Assembly: GCF_020497125.1 (NCBI RefSeq)
Contig: NC_059075.1
Span: forward strand, 67,413,321-67,477,320
Reading direction: 5' to 3'
From: Mauremys mutica
Taxonomy: Eukaryota; Chordata; Testudines; Geoemydidae
DNA: 64,000 nucleotides
Shown here in pieces: positions 43,946 through 53,878 of the stretch. The notes under the pieces are model-generated. The model worked only from the letters and a program-made list of their open reading frames with translations, did not search any database and was not told the DNA's origin. Within the stretch, counting starts at the first letter, position 1. Every line of letters starts with the position of its first letter. The position numbers and the translations under genes are program-made.

Positions 43946-45721
43946 CTGCAGGTTCGGATGGTGGAGTCTGCCGAAATCCTGGGTGATGAGGTCCGGCCAC
44001 AACGGAAGAGGGATGGGCTCCCGAACGGAGAGCTCGAGCAGCAGGGTGTACCAATGCTGCCTCGGCCAGGCCGGCGCGATCAGAATGACGTGGGCCCGGT
44101 CTCTCCGAAGCTTCAGGAGCACTCGGTGCACGAGCGGAAAGGGAGGGAAGGCGTAGAGGAGGCGATCCCTCCAGTGATAAAGGAAGGCGTCCGACAGGGA
44201 GCCTGGCGAGCGACCCTGGAATGAGCAAAACCGGTGGCACTTCCTGTTGTCTTTGGAGGCGAAGAGGTCTACTTGGGGAAACCCCCACCTCCGGAAGATT
44301 GTGTGGACGACATCTGGACGGAGAGACCACTCGTGGGAGAGGAACGACCTGCTGAGATGATCGGCCAGCGCGTTCTGCACTCCCGGAAGAAAGGATGCTT
44401 CCAGGTGAATTGAGTGGGTCACGCAGAAGTCCCACAGGAGCATCGCTTCCTTGCAGAGGGGGGAGGAGCGGGCTCCGCCTTGCTTGTTCACATAGAACAT
44501 CGCGGTGGTGTTGTCCGTGAATACTGTCACACAACGACCTTGGAGGCGGGCGCAGAAGGTGCGACAGGCCAGGCGGATGGCGCGTAGCTCGCGAACGTTG
44601 ATGTGCAGGGCGAGCTCCTGGACCGACCACAGGCCCTGCGTGTGAAGATCGCCCAGGTGGGCCCCCCAACCGAGCGCTGAGGCGTCCGTGGTCAAAGTAG
44701 CGGACGGCCGAGGAGGGTGAAATGGGACTCCCGCACACACGACGTCCGGGTCGAGCCACCAGCGGAGGGACTCGAGGGTCGTCCTGGTGACCGTGACCAC
44801 CATGTCGATGGGGTCTCGATGAGGGCGGTACACCGACGCGAGCCAAGACTGGAACGGGCGGAGGTGGAGCCGCGCGTATGCTGTGACATACGTGCACGAA
44901 GCCATGTGGCCCAGGAGGCGGAGGCAGGAGCGCACCATCGTGGTTGGGAAGGCGACGAGGTCCCGGATGATGGAGACCATCGTGTGGTGCCGAGCGCGAG
45001 GGAGGCAGGCTCTGGCCATCGTGGAGTCGAGGACCGCTCCGATGAACTCCACCCGCTGCGTTGGAATCAAAGTGGACTTCTCTGTGTTGATGAGAAGACC
45101 GAGCCGCTGAAAGAGAGACAGGATCTCTGCCACGTTGCCCATCACAAGTTGCCGGGACTGGCCTCGAACCAGCCAGTCGTCGAGATACGGATAAACGTGC
45201 ATCTGACGACGTCGGAGGGCTGCGGCGACCACCGCCATGCATTTGGTAAACACCCTCGGGGCTGTGGACAGTCCGAACGGTAACACCGTGAACTGGTAGT
45301 GGGTGTCGTTGAGCACAAACCGAAGGTAACGACGATGCGGAGGATAGATCGCGACATGGAAGTAGGCGTCCTTCATGTCGAGGGCGGCAAACCAGTCTCC
45401 CGGATCCAGAGAGGGAATGATGGTCCCCAGAGTGACCATGCGAAACTTGGGCTTGAGCAGGTACTTGTTCAGCTCTCGAAGGTCCAGAATAGGACGTAGC
45501 CCGCCTTTCGCTTTGGGGATGAGAAAATAACGGGAGTAGAATCCCCTGCCCCTTCTGTCCTGAGGCACTGCCTCTATGGCACCCACGCTCAACAGAGTCT
45601 GGACCTCCTGTAGGAGGAATTGCTCGTGAGAGGGGTCCCTGAAGAGGGACAGGGAGGGTGGGTGGGAAGGCGGGGGCAAAACAAATTGCAGGCGGTATCC
45701 CGACTGGACTGTCTGGAGCAC
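43910..45721 (-). CDS. DIRS reverse transcriptase / RNase H / methyltransferase-like ORF
   Basis: An uninterrupted frame of 603 codons. RT: LDLRELNKYL near residues 79-88, LDMKDAYF near 113-120, LPFGLSTAPRVF near 147-158, and the YLDD catalytic box near 179-182. RNase H: all four acidic residues are present, in TDAS (about 346), RELRA (about 378), TDNTT (about 403) and ADHLSR (about 454). A C-terminal block, DLFASKDN then YAFPPFPLV and APAWPRQHWY (about 484-556), corresponds to the methyltransferase-like domain of DIRS elements. There is no ATG at the marked start. The frame stays open upstream to about 45860 and overlaps the end of gag in another phase, so translation may depend on gag. It looks enzymatically intact. 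Confidence 0.9.
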   Translation of the reverse strand: MLQTVQSGYRLQFVLPPPSHPPSLSLFRDPSHEQFLLQEVQTLLSVGAIEAVPQDRRGRGFYSRYFLIPKAKGGLRPILDLRELNKYLLKPKFRMVTLGTIIPSLDPGDWFAALDMKDAYFHVAIYPPHRRYLRFVLNDTHYQFTVLPFGLSTAPRVFTKCMAVVAAALRRRQMHVYPYLDDWLVRGQSRQLVMGNVAEILSLFQRLGLLINTEKSTLIPTQRVEFIGAVLDSTMARACLPRARHHTMVSIIRDLVAFPTTMVRSCLRLLGHMASCTYVTAYARLHLRPFQSWLASVYRPHRDPIDMVVTVTRTTLESLRWWLDPDVVCAGVPFHPPRPSATLTTDASALGWGAHLGDLHTQGLWSVQELALHINVRELRAIRLACRTFCARLQGRCVTVFTDNTTAMFYVNKQGGARSSPLCKEAMLLWDFCVTHSIHLEASFLPGVQNALADHLSRSFLSHEWSLRPDVVHTIFRRWGFPQVDLFASKDNRKCHRFCSFQGRSPGSLSDAFLYHWRDRLLYAFPPFPLVHRVLLKLRRDRAHVILIAPAWPRQHWYTLLLELSVREPIPLPLWPDLITQDFGRLHHPNLQSLHLTAWYLSG

Positions 45722-45833
45722 CCAGTTGTCCGACGTTAACCGGGACCACGCCGAAAAGAAATGGGAAAGGCGATTGTGAAACAGAGGGGAAGGATCCGGT
45801 TGGGAGAGTGATGGGCCGTCCTCGAGCGTCCCA

Positions 45834-48262
45834 TCAAAAGGCCTGCTTGGCGCCCTGAGGGGCCTTTGAAGCGGCCTGGCCCTGGTTGCGGCGGTTGCCG
45901 GACGGTCGACGGCGATTTTGGGCCGGACGTCGGCTGTTGTAGGGCCGATACCGGGACTGGTAGGCCGGTCGGGAGGGCTGTGGTCTGAAGGGCCTACGCT
46001 GCGTCGCCGGCGTATGCATGCCTAACGTGCGTATCGCGATACGGCCGTCCTTTAAAGTTTGGATCCTAGAATCCGTCTTCTCAGAGAACAGCCCTTTAGT
46101 GTCAAGGGGAGGTCCTGCAACGTGTATTGGACCTCCGGCGGCAGGGTGGAAGACTGCAGCCAGGCGATACGCCGCATCGTGACCCCGGAAGCCAAGGTCC
46201 TCGCCCCCGAGTCTGCAGCGTCGAGTGCAGCCGAAATAGAGGATCTGGACGATCTTCGTCCCTCCTCCAACATGGCCGCGAACTCCTGTCGGGAGGCTGA
46301 CGGCAGGAGCTCGGTGAACTTCGCCAGGGACGTCAGGATGTCAAAGACGTACCTGGCGAGGAGGACCATCTGGTTGGCAATCCTCATTTGCAGGCCTCCT
46401 GCAGAATAGACCTTTCGGCCCAGCAGGTCCATACGCTTCGCGTCCTTCGACTTGGGCGCGGAAGCCGGTTGACCGTGCCGCTCCCTGTCATTAACCGACT
46501 GGACTACCAGGGAGTCCGGGGTCGGATGCATGTACAAGTATTCATAGCCCGTGGGAGGGACAGAGTACTTTCGCTCAACCCCACGGGCTGTAGGGGGCAC
46601 GGATGCTGGTGTCTGCCAGATAGTGGTGGCGTTCTTTTGCACCGTCCGTACAAACGGAAGTGCAACCCTCACCGGCGTGTCGGCCTCAACCACATTGGTG
46701 ATAGGGTCCTCGTCCTCGTGCACCTCCTCTATGGGCAAGGCCATTGCCGTCGCCACACGACGAAGGAGGTCCTGGTGAGCTCTTACGTCAATTGGCGGAG
46801 GCTCCTTAGTTGTTGCACCGGCCACCGCCTCATCAGGCGAGGACGAGGAGGACAACCCTTGGACGACCGGTTCGTCAGAGGGGTTCACCACCTGCCCACC
46901 TCAGGGTGCGGGCTGTGTCTGATCCTGGGATTCCGACGCCACAGCATCCGCTGCCTGTGGCGAAGGGGCCGGTCTGGAAATCGTCGCCTCTGGGGCTCTG
47001 CGCTCCGCCGTGGGGGGCCTAGGTGGAAAAGGCACCCCCTGGGCCTCGTACTGGGCCCATGGCACCCAAAAGCCCCACGGTTGTGCCCCTTGAGGATTGT
47101 CCCGTGGGGTGGGCGGCAGGAGTCCGTAGCCATGCGTGCCCGAAGCGACCGACTCGGGTCGAGAAGGCCAGGGCGGTGCCGAAGCACTCGCAGAGTGCGC
47201 TGCCGAATGGGGCAGTCTGTCCCCGGGAGGCAGAGAAGCGCGAGGTTGCTCCGGCCGGTACCGGGTAGGGGACCTGCAGTAGCGTCCGCCACGGTGCCGG
47301 GAGCTCGACCGGTGCCGGGAGCTCGACCGGTGCCGGGAGCTCGACCGGGATTGAGATCGACGGTGCCACGAACGTGCGCGCGAATCACGGTGCCGGGAGC
47401 GGTGCCGGGACGGCGATCTCTGATGGCGCCGACGCGATGGCGACCTGGATCTCGTGCGGCGTCGGGAGTACGACCGGTACCGCGACGACGAGCGGTACCG
47501 GGACTGCGACCGGCGTTTTGATGGCGACCGGTACCGCGAAGGTGAGCGGTGCCGAGATCGCGAGCGCCTGGATGGAGACCTGCCGCGGGACCGGGAACGA
47601 GACCGGGACCGGGAGTGACGTCCATGCTGCCTGTTCCCCGACACGACAGCCCGCACCGGCGGTGCCGGGGGCCGGAGGCCTGGTGCCTCTATCAGGTCTC
47701 TTGCAGAGGCGAATGTCTCCGGCGTTGATGGTAGCCGGGGCTCAACCGCGGACGGTACCGGGGAGCGTGGCGGTGCCGGACTCGACGGGCCTTGCGGCGC
47801 CGGAGTCAAGGGTCCGGTGCACGGTCCGTGCACTGGCACCGCAGGTGCCGCCGACTGCGCAACCTTTCTTGCAGAGTCCTCAGAGCGGGCCTGCGCTACT
47901 GCTTTCGACTGCCTGTGCTTCTTCTTCGGCGAAAGCGAGCGGTGCCGCGACTGCTTAGCCGCCTTCTGTATTGGCGGCGCCGCGGAGGTGGAGCGGCTCG
48001 GTGCCGCCGGTGCGCTCTGCACCGAGGCAGTTCGCGGTGCCGGCGCAGACGGTGCCGGTGGTCGAAGCGACGCTTCCATTAAGATCTGCTTTAGACGGAT
48101 GTCCCGCTCCTTTCGGGTCCGCGGTTTAAAAGTCAGGCAGATTGAACACTTGTCCGTTCTATGCCCTTCTCCCAGGCAACGGAGACAGGCGTCGTGCGGG
48201 TCTCCGATGGGCATGGGCTTCTGGCACGCCGCGCAGGGCTTAAAGCCCGGTGCCTTGGGCAT
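45834..48262 (-). pseudogene. DIRS gag with N-terminal Cys/His module and RS-repeat domain
   Basis: ATG at 48262 opens a frame with a Cys/His cluster at residues 8-43 (CAACQK, then DACLRCLGEGH and CSICLTF). A Pro/Ala-rich linker follows, then a long Arg/Ser dipeptide-rich domain (about residues 215-345, e.g. RSRSRSRSRGRSPSRRSRSR). A TGA at 46901-46903 interrupts the frame; four codons later it continues in phase for 279 codons (capsid-like region with helices around ANQMVLLARYVFDILTSLAKF) to 46052. A missing base near 46095-46105 shifts the true continuation (LFSEKTDSRIQTLKDGRIAI, then an Arg/Gln/Pro-rich tail) into another phase ending at 45834. Two lesions therefore inactivate gag. Confidence 0.85.
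47293..47346 (-). repeat. 18-bp triplicate in the RS domain
   Basis: Three identical tandem copies of GGTGCCGGGAGCTCGACC at 47293-47310, 47311-47328 and 47329-47346 add six-codon SRHRSS-type units to the RS domain. The unit keeps the reading frame, pointing to recent slippage expansion. Confidence 0.9.
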
Positions 48263-48440
48263 GAGCCCGCACCGGGTGAGGTAAAAATGGGAAACCCCCC
48301 TTTTTCACCTTATCTATACTAACCAACTATCTAAACTGTTAAACTAACTACAAAAACTAACTATATACAAGAGATACAAACGCTAGGGATCGTGGAGAAC
48401 GAAGAGCACTCCACAGTTCCAACTGGCCGTCACGGGCGGT

Positions 48441-48620
48441 AAGAAGGAACTGAGGAGCGGACGGGCCGGCTGGGGTATATATTTAGCGCAATAGCGGCGC
48501 CACTCCAGGGGGCGCCCAGCCGGCCCGCCGGGGTTGCTAGGGAAAAAAGTTCCGAGATGCTGTGCACGCGCGGCGCGCACACCTAACTGGAATGCATTGG
48601 ATCAATCACTCGAAGAAGAA
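48441..48620. repeat. DIRS inverted terminal repeat, 5' side
   Basis: Reverse-complement partner of 42562-42707 plus the outer 41 bases matched by the ICR. Read on the minus strand it precedes gag and would hold the promoter: a TAAATATATACC stretch lies near 48473-48486. Confidence 0.88.
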
Positions 48621-50739
48621 TGTATACTTTTGTTAGTGCCATAAGAAGAATTGATTTCAATACCTTACCTGCGGCATGCTCATCAGTCTTGTTACTCAGC
48701 ACAGTATTGGACTACAAGCTACATTTCAAAGAACTCAATGCGAGTTTAAATCTCTTCAACCCAAAATTCAGCCAAATGGAAGATGTTGTGACCAATTACA
48801 AATTGACTGGGTAATTAAATGAATAGATTAGGGAGACAAGGTCTATCTAAGGATGATGAAAATATAATGATAAATTAAAGCCAAATAGGAGCGGTCCCTA
48901 TTCTTTCAGCCTTTCATTAACAAATTCAACTAGTTGACATAAAATAAGGGTCTACCATGGGACGTTTGATTAGTTAGTTGGTTGTTTTAATAGTGCTTTT
49001 TATTGTGGTGGATTTTATTTTTATTGCATGGAAATATGGATCCTTGTGTTTGGTCCTGTGACACAGAGACCACATTTTCAAGAGCGGGCTGCATATTTGT
49101 GACAGCCTTGTTTGCATTTGGTGCCCAGACATGTAATTTGTGAACGCAAAAAAGCAAAAGCTCTATGTGCTCAAAAATTGCAAGTTTGTCCATGGGCAAA
49201 ACTGTAGGTTCAGATATAAAGATTTGGAGCTTGATTCCCCCATTGCATTAACTCCCCTTTTATAGTGGTGTAACTCCATTCATTTAGTTCAAGTAGAGTT
49301 ACACCAACTTGAATCTGGAGTAACACAATGGTGACTCAGGGCCATGGCTGAGACCCTTTTGAAAATTCAGCCAATTCAGCATAAATTCACATGCCACAGA
49401 GGCTTATGAGCAATTGCTGAAATTAACTAAGGAAAAGTGGCACTTCTCCCTATTAGCTCTCTGCCATTAAGCAAAGTGTCCCATAGTGCATCTTTATCAA
49501 TGAACTCATCAAAATGACAAGATTTTCTAGCAGACCCTTTTGTGCACCATGATTTAGAATCCACTCAGCATAGATTTTCCCATGCAAGACCACCAAATGG
49601 AAAAATACTGATCAAATATTGCATGATACTTTTCCTAAGGAGATGATTTAGAAGCAAGAATAAGAGAGGGTCAGAAATTCAGGAGGCAAGTTACCAATGG
49701 GGAATATGTCCTGTGAAGGTCTTATGAAAACAGTGAAACGCTTCATAGAATAAGCAGAAAAATACTACAAATTAAGGAGAGGCCATAGATGGCTCTTCTC
49801 TCCTCAGCTTTTTTGTTTATTTTTAAGATAGCATATAGTCTGAATCCCCTTAAAACACACCAAGTTTTCAAGTTGAGAGTCACACTTCTTTCCAAGCTAC
49901 CATCATATGCAGTAGATCCAATCTACCTTTCTTCTAAAAGGTTATGCGATAAATTTAATAAGTGGATGTGAAATCTGAGTAAAATTCAAGACCAATGTAA
50001 AATGTTCTTCTGGCATCTTAAATGCTTTATTTGAATTTTGCAGAGAACGTTTTACAAAAGGAGTATTTTACATGTTCTGCCGATGAGCTCTTTGACTAAT
50101 TACCAATTGCCTTCCCTGTGCCTTGCTACTTAGTTTAAAGTTTGCCATAGAGGAGCTGAGCTACATGTGTTTTATATTAGAACAATATGTGTATTTATTA
50201 CTAATGTGTGAAGTCTCACAATTACTGTTGCACCGATTTTCAATTAGATAAAATTTACCCGTAAAATGTTAGGTTTAAAAAATGGCTGCTTTATCTTACG
50301 GTGACATCACATGCAAGATAGTCTCCAAAATCCATCTCACACGTAATAGAATGACCAACTTGAGGGAATTTCTGCAGGGTTCCTGCACTGTACAGTTTAG
50401 CACTACATCCCTGCTGTTGCATCATCAGGTGCATAATGGGGTTTTATACCTTTTTTTGAAGTGACCAACCTAAGCCACTGTTGAGGGCAGAATACTGGCG
50501 TAAATGGACCATTGTTTTGTTCCAGAGTGGCAATGCCTACATTTCTCACCCCTTCACCATTCCAGTTATTAGTATTCTTAAGAGACCTCCTGCCATTCCA
50601 TGTAAATCAAGAGAGTCTTAAGGGGCTACCCCCAATAGAAAAGATAAGCTCCCCCAAAAAATTAGATTAGCATTGCCTCAGTCCACTGGCCCTTGTCCAA
50701 GATAAAAGAGTGGAAATAACAGCAAGGGAAAGACAGCTG
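48621..50739. other. SLC10A1 intron 1, part after the DIRS element
   Basis: No gene. About 49225-49335 is an imperfect palindrome with GTGGTGTAACTCCATT and AGAGTTACACCAAC, like the palindromic repeat at 10987. The rest is AT-rich intronic DNA. Confidence 0.45.
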
Positions 50740-51062
50740 AACTTAGCTTTCTCTGCATAGCTTCTGAACTTTTGCACTTTATGTACATGGATAACAAGAA
50801 CATCCAGAGTTATAACAGGAAGTATTTAGAAACAAACCAACCCAAGAGCTTTGAAGATATAAACCCTTATGTTTCAGGGAAAAGCCAGCTTCTAACTAAT
50901 GGGAGTTGAGAAGAAATTTTCCCTATGGGCAGGTTATTCCATAACTGTCTGTGGTGCCGTTTCTTGCACTTTCCTTTAAAGCAACTGGTACCAGCCACTG
51001 CTGGAGATAGGATACTAGATTAGCTGGACCACAGGTCTGATGCAGTACGGCAATTTCTATGA
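50740..51062 (+). repeat. LINE-type 3' tail (CR1/L3-like)
   Basis: Ends GGATACTAGATTAGCTGGAC, then CTGATGCAGTACGGCAATT, the same tail as at 30710-30980 (+) and 40040-40760 (minus). Confidence 0.55.
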
Positions 51063-51316
51063 ACCAAGATGCATACTTATGACTACTTTTTGAGCCTAAA
51101 ATAAAACTGTCCTTTAACTACTCAGTCTTCCCTTACTTCCATTCCTGTAGGTCCTTTCACCACCTGGTAATGCTGAAACCTCTGTGAGGGAAAAGGGAGA
51201 AATGGGAAAAGTGAGCTGAAATTGTAGATGGATGGATGTGTCCAAGTTAGATAAAGAGATGACTATTCCAACAAAGAATTTTATTCCACTGCTATTACTT
51301 TCTCCCTTCATCTCAG

Positions 51317-51527
51317 CATTGTGATGACCACATGCTCAACGCTCCTGGCACTTGGGCTGATGCCTCTTCTACTGTATCTTTACTCAAGAGGGATGTACCA
51401 GGGCAACCTAGAGGGCAAAGTACCTTACAAGGGAATAGTCATCTCCTTGGCCATGATGCTCATTCCCTGCACCATTGGCATCTTCCTGAATGAGAAGAAG
51501 CCACAGTATGCTCGCCTCATCATCAAG
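51317..51527 (+). CDS. SLC10A1: SLC10A1 coding exon 2
   Basis: Acceptor TCTCAG ends at 51316 and the donor AAG|GTAAGA starts at 51528. The 211-bp exon completes the split serine codon and encodes IVMTTCSTLLALGLMPLLL, then a short loop (YSRGMYQGNLEGKVPYKG) and IVISLAMMLIPCTIGIFLNE, the middle transmembrane helices of the cotransporter. It ends in phase 0 after a lysine. The KGIVISL segment is strongly conserved in the family. No stops or frameshifts. Confidence 0.95.
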
Positions 51528-51589
51528 GTAAGAAATGGCATTATCCTGTGGTAATCACCTTTCCCTAAGGGCCTCGAAGCAATTTACAA

Positions 51590-52110
51590 ACATTTCATCT
51601 CATGTTGCCTATGAGATAATTAGTATCTGTACCCCTGATTTACAGATGGGAAAACTGAAGCACAGAAGGGTTAAGTAGCTTCTTCTAAGTCCTGGGTAGG
51701 CAACCTATGGCACGTGTGCCAAAGGCAGCATGCAGGTTGATTTTCCGTGGCACTCACACTGCCCAGGTCTTGGCCACTAGTCTGGGGGTCTCTGCATTTT
51801 AATTTAATTTTAAATGAAGCTTCTTAAACATTTTAAAAACCTTATTTACTTTACATACAACAATAGTTTAGTTCTATATTATAGACTTATAGAAAGAGAC
51901 CTTTTAAAAACGTTAAAATGTATTACTGGCACGCGAAACCTTAAATTAGAGTGAATAAATGAAGACTTGGCACACCACTTCTGAAAGGTTGCCAACCCCT
52001 GTTCTAAGTCATGTCACAAACCACTGAAAGAGCTGAGGACAGGACCCAAGAATACTTACTCCCAGTTCCCTGCTCTAACCACTGGACAACACTCTCTAAC
52101 CAATCCATAG
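51590..52110 (-). repeat. MIR SINE split by a hAT element
   Basis: The left part (to 51690) reads TTTACAGATGGGAAAACTGA, then AGAAGGGTTAAGTAGCTT. The right part (from 52002) reads CAGGACCCAAGAATAC, then CTAACCACTGGACAACAC. Together they are one minus-oriented MIR, split by the hAT element at 51691-52001. Confidence 0.8.
51691..52001. mobile_element. hAT-type miniature transposon, CAGGGGT family, 8-bp TSD
   Basis: Termini are CCTGGGTAGGCAACC (left, first bases mutated) and CAGGGGTTGGCAACC (right, complement). The 8-bp target duplication TTCTAAGT is exact at 51683-51690 and 52002-52009. The interior is AT-rich and matches the copy at 61565-61877 in opposite orientation. Confidence 0.9.
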
Positions 52111-52481
52111 CCTTGCACAAAATTTTCTCCTACTGTGCGGAGAGCTCAGATGCCTGCCAACACAGGACAAGAGGAAAGCCTCAAAGCCACTAACTAGGGC
52201 TTTGTGGCAATCATCCAGAAGCACTTGGGACAGATCACCAGCATCTTCTTATGCCTAGAAAAAACAGCAACATATTCCATCTCGGCAGTGCCTGTGTTCT
52301 AACTGAGTAAAGGCTTTCCAACAGAGTCTGTTAAGTGCTTTGAGATAAAGGCGCTATATTATTACAAGTAGGAAGGTGTCATTCTCACAGACAATAGGAC
52401 AGCTACTTACAAACATCTTGGCTAATTTTCATGGGGATTTTTGTCTTGTCTTTCCCAACTCCTGATCCACTTTTATTTCAG
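52111..52481. other. SLC10A1 intron 2, part before exon 3
   Basis: Intronic sequence without recognised repeats, ending in the acceptor TTTTATTTCAG. Confidence 0.5.
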
Positions 52482-52660
52482 GCAGGGATGATTGTGTTGC
52501 TTGTATCATCTGTTCCAATAATCGCTCTGTTTGTGACAAGTGTTGGAAACAGTTTTTTGATCATCTTCTCGCCACCCCTACTGGGAATGTCTGCCTTGAT
52601 GCCTTTTATTGGTTTCCTGCTTGGCTACATGCTATCTTCATTTTTCAAGCTCAATGACAG
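52482..52660 (+). CDS. SLC10A1: SLC10A1 coding exon 3
   Basis: Acceptor TTTATTTCAG ends at 52481 and the donor GACAG|GTAGGT starts at 52661. The 179-bp exon encodes AGMIVLLVSSVPIIALFVTS, then GNSFLIIFSPPLLGMSALMP and FIGFLLGYMLSSFFKLND, two to three further transmembrane helices. It ends with two bases of an arginine codon completed by exon 4. No lesions. A solo LTR begins 19 bp after its end. Confidence 0.95.
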
Positions 52661-52776
52661 GTAGGTCCCTCTACATCTCTGTAGCAGTGCAATTACACCC
52701 CGTCCCCCTTTGGGGAGAGGGGCAAAGCCATCACGGCCCTGCAGGAAGTCTGCCTGCCTGCCCTTAGCCTCAGGGC

Positions 52777-52992
52777 AGTATGGCCCAATGGCCAGATTCA
52801 ATATGCTCACTCTTATCATTGGGTCAGTATGGCTTAGTAGCCAAAGTCAATATAGTTGTCCTTGATGTAAGGGCAATATGTCCTAATGGCCAGAGTCAAT
52901 GGAACCCCCTCCTCAGTGTGGTCGTGTGGCCCAATGGCCAGAATCAATATGGTTGCCCTCATCAGCAGGGCTGAGTGGTCTAGTGGCCAGTT
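52777..52992. repeat. Degenerate 49-bp tandem repeat in the LTR
   Basis: About 4.4 copies of a unit beginning CAGTATGGCCCAATGGCCAG and containing TCAATATG, starting near 52777, 52826, 52875 and 52924. Copies differ at many sites. Confidence 0.7.
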
Positions 52993-53452
52993 GGGGGAAT
53001 AGGCAGCCACCTAGGGGTGGGTGGCAGCCGGGATAGGGGGACTTAGGACCTCCAGGCTCCACCGGGTCCCAGCCCAGGGCCCTGACAGTGGCAAGTGTGA
53101 TTGCCACAGAGTCAGCAGGGATCTGACCGAAACACACTGGCTCAAGATCCAGTTTGGTAAGCAGTCCACTGTCTAGTTCCCCTGGGCTACTTCCTACCAT
53201 ATTCCCCGATGCTGTGGTCTAGACATCTTTCAGGTCTGCCAGTTCCTCAGCGTGCAGTTTCCAGAAGCTCCGGCCTCCCTTGGGCATCCGCAGGTATCCA
53301 GGCATCTGCCTGGATCTCAGTGCCTCTGGCTTCTATGGTCTGGGGTTCCAGCTGCTCCCGGGCTGGAGCCTGCGAGATGCGTCCTTCCTTTCCGGCAGTC
53401 AGCCTAGAATGAGCTGGGTTGCTCCATTTTAGACTGCAGCAGCTGTTGGAGC

Positions 53453-53771
53453 CAAGGCCCAGAGTGGGGCCCCCACTGCCGAATTACTGCTGAAAACCCA
53501 GCTCTTCGGCGGTGGGTCCTGGGGCGGAAGGACCCCCCGCCGCGGGTCTTCGTGGCACTTCAGCGGCGGGTCCCGGGGCGGAAGGACCCCCCCGCTGCCA
53601 AATTACCGGCAAAGACCCAGAGCGGAAGAAGCTCCGGGGGCCCCGGGCCGCGCAAGAGTTTTCCGGGGGCCCCGGAGCGAGTGAAGGACCCTGCTCCAGG
53701 GGCCCCAAAAAAACTCTCATGGGGGCCTGGGTCAAATTGCCCCACTTGCCCCCCCCCCCCGGGCAGCCCTG
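53453..53771. mobile_element. hAT-type miniature transposon nested in the LTR, perfect 8-bp TSD
   Basis: Begins CAAGGCCCAGAGTGGG and ends GGGCAGCCCTG, the GC-rich family of 16107 and 31780. The 8-bp duplication GTTGGAGC is exact (53445-53452 and 53772-53779). The interior shares GGCGGAAGGACCCCCCGCC-type blocks with 16107-16467 in opposite orientation. Confidence 0.9.
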
Positions 53772-53878
53772 GTTGGAGCATGCCCAACAGGGCCAAAGGG
53801 GCATAGTTTCCTCTGCCCAGAGTGTGGGGTTAACTCCTTCTTGTCCAGCGCAGGGCAAGTACACCCCATCACAATCCC

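Larger units (their letters stand above)
42501..48620 (-). mobile_element. DIRS-type tyrosine-recombinase retrotransposon, near full length
   Basis: A 6.1-kb element in intron 1 of SLC10A1, antisense to it. Order on the minus strand: 5' inverted terminal repeat, gag, RT/RNase H/methyltransferase-like ORF, tyrosine recombinase, internal complementary region, 3' inverted terminal repeat. There is no integrase or protease. DIRS elements copy into circular DNA and integrate through the recombinase without target duplication, and none is seen here. The gag has one TGA and one frameshift and the recombinase one frameshift, while the RT frame is open over 603 codons. High CpG content and few lesions suggest a young copy. 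The ends are set by the internal complementary region (42743-42846). Confidence 0.93.
52680..53873 (-). mobile_element. Solo LTR (Gypsy-type) just after exon 3
   Basis: The minus-strand LTR starts TGTGATGGGGTGTAC at 53873 and ends with CA at 52680-52681. The flanks ATCTC (52675-52679) and ATCCC (53874-53878) look like a 5-bp duplication with one difference. It shares its 5' end with the LTR at 33864 and with a possible one ending at 60370. It contains a 49-bp tandem repeat and a nested hAT element. No internal gag/pol flanks it, so it is a solo LTR. Confidence 0.7.

Noticed and set aside
43990..45749. First part of the 963-codon minus frame
   Set aside because: Only its end (below about 43945) resembles a protein, the recombinase. 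The rest is the shadow of the RT gene in another phase.
46388..48284. Long + strand frames opposite gag (377, 194 and 155 codons)
   Set aside because: They mirror the RS-repeat and GC-rich composition of gag on the other strand and show no independent domain.
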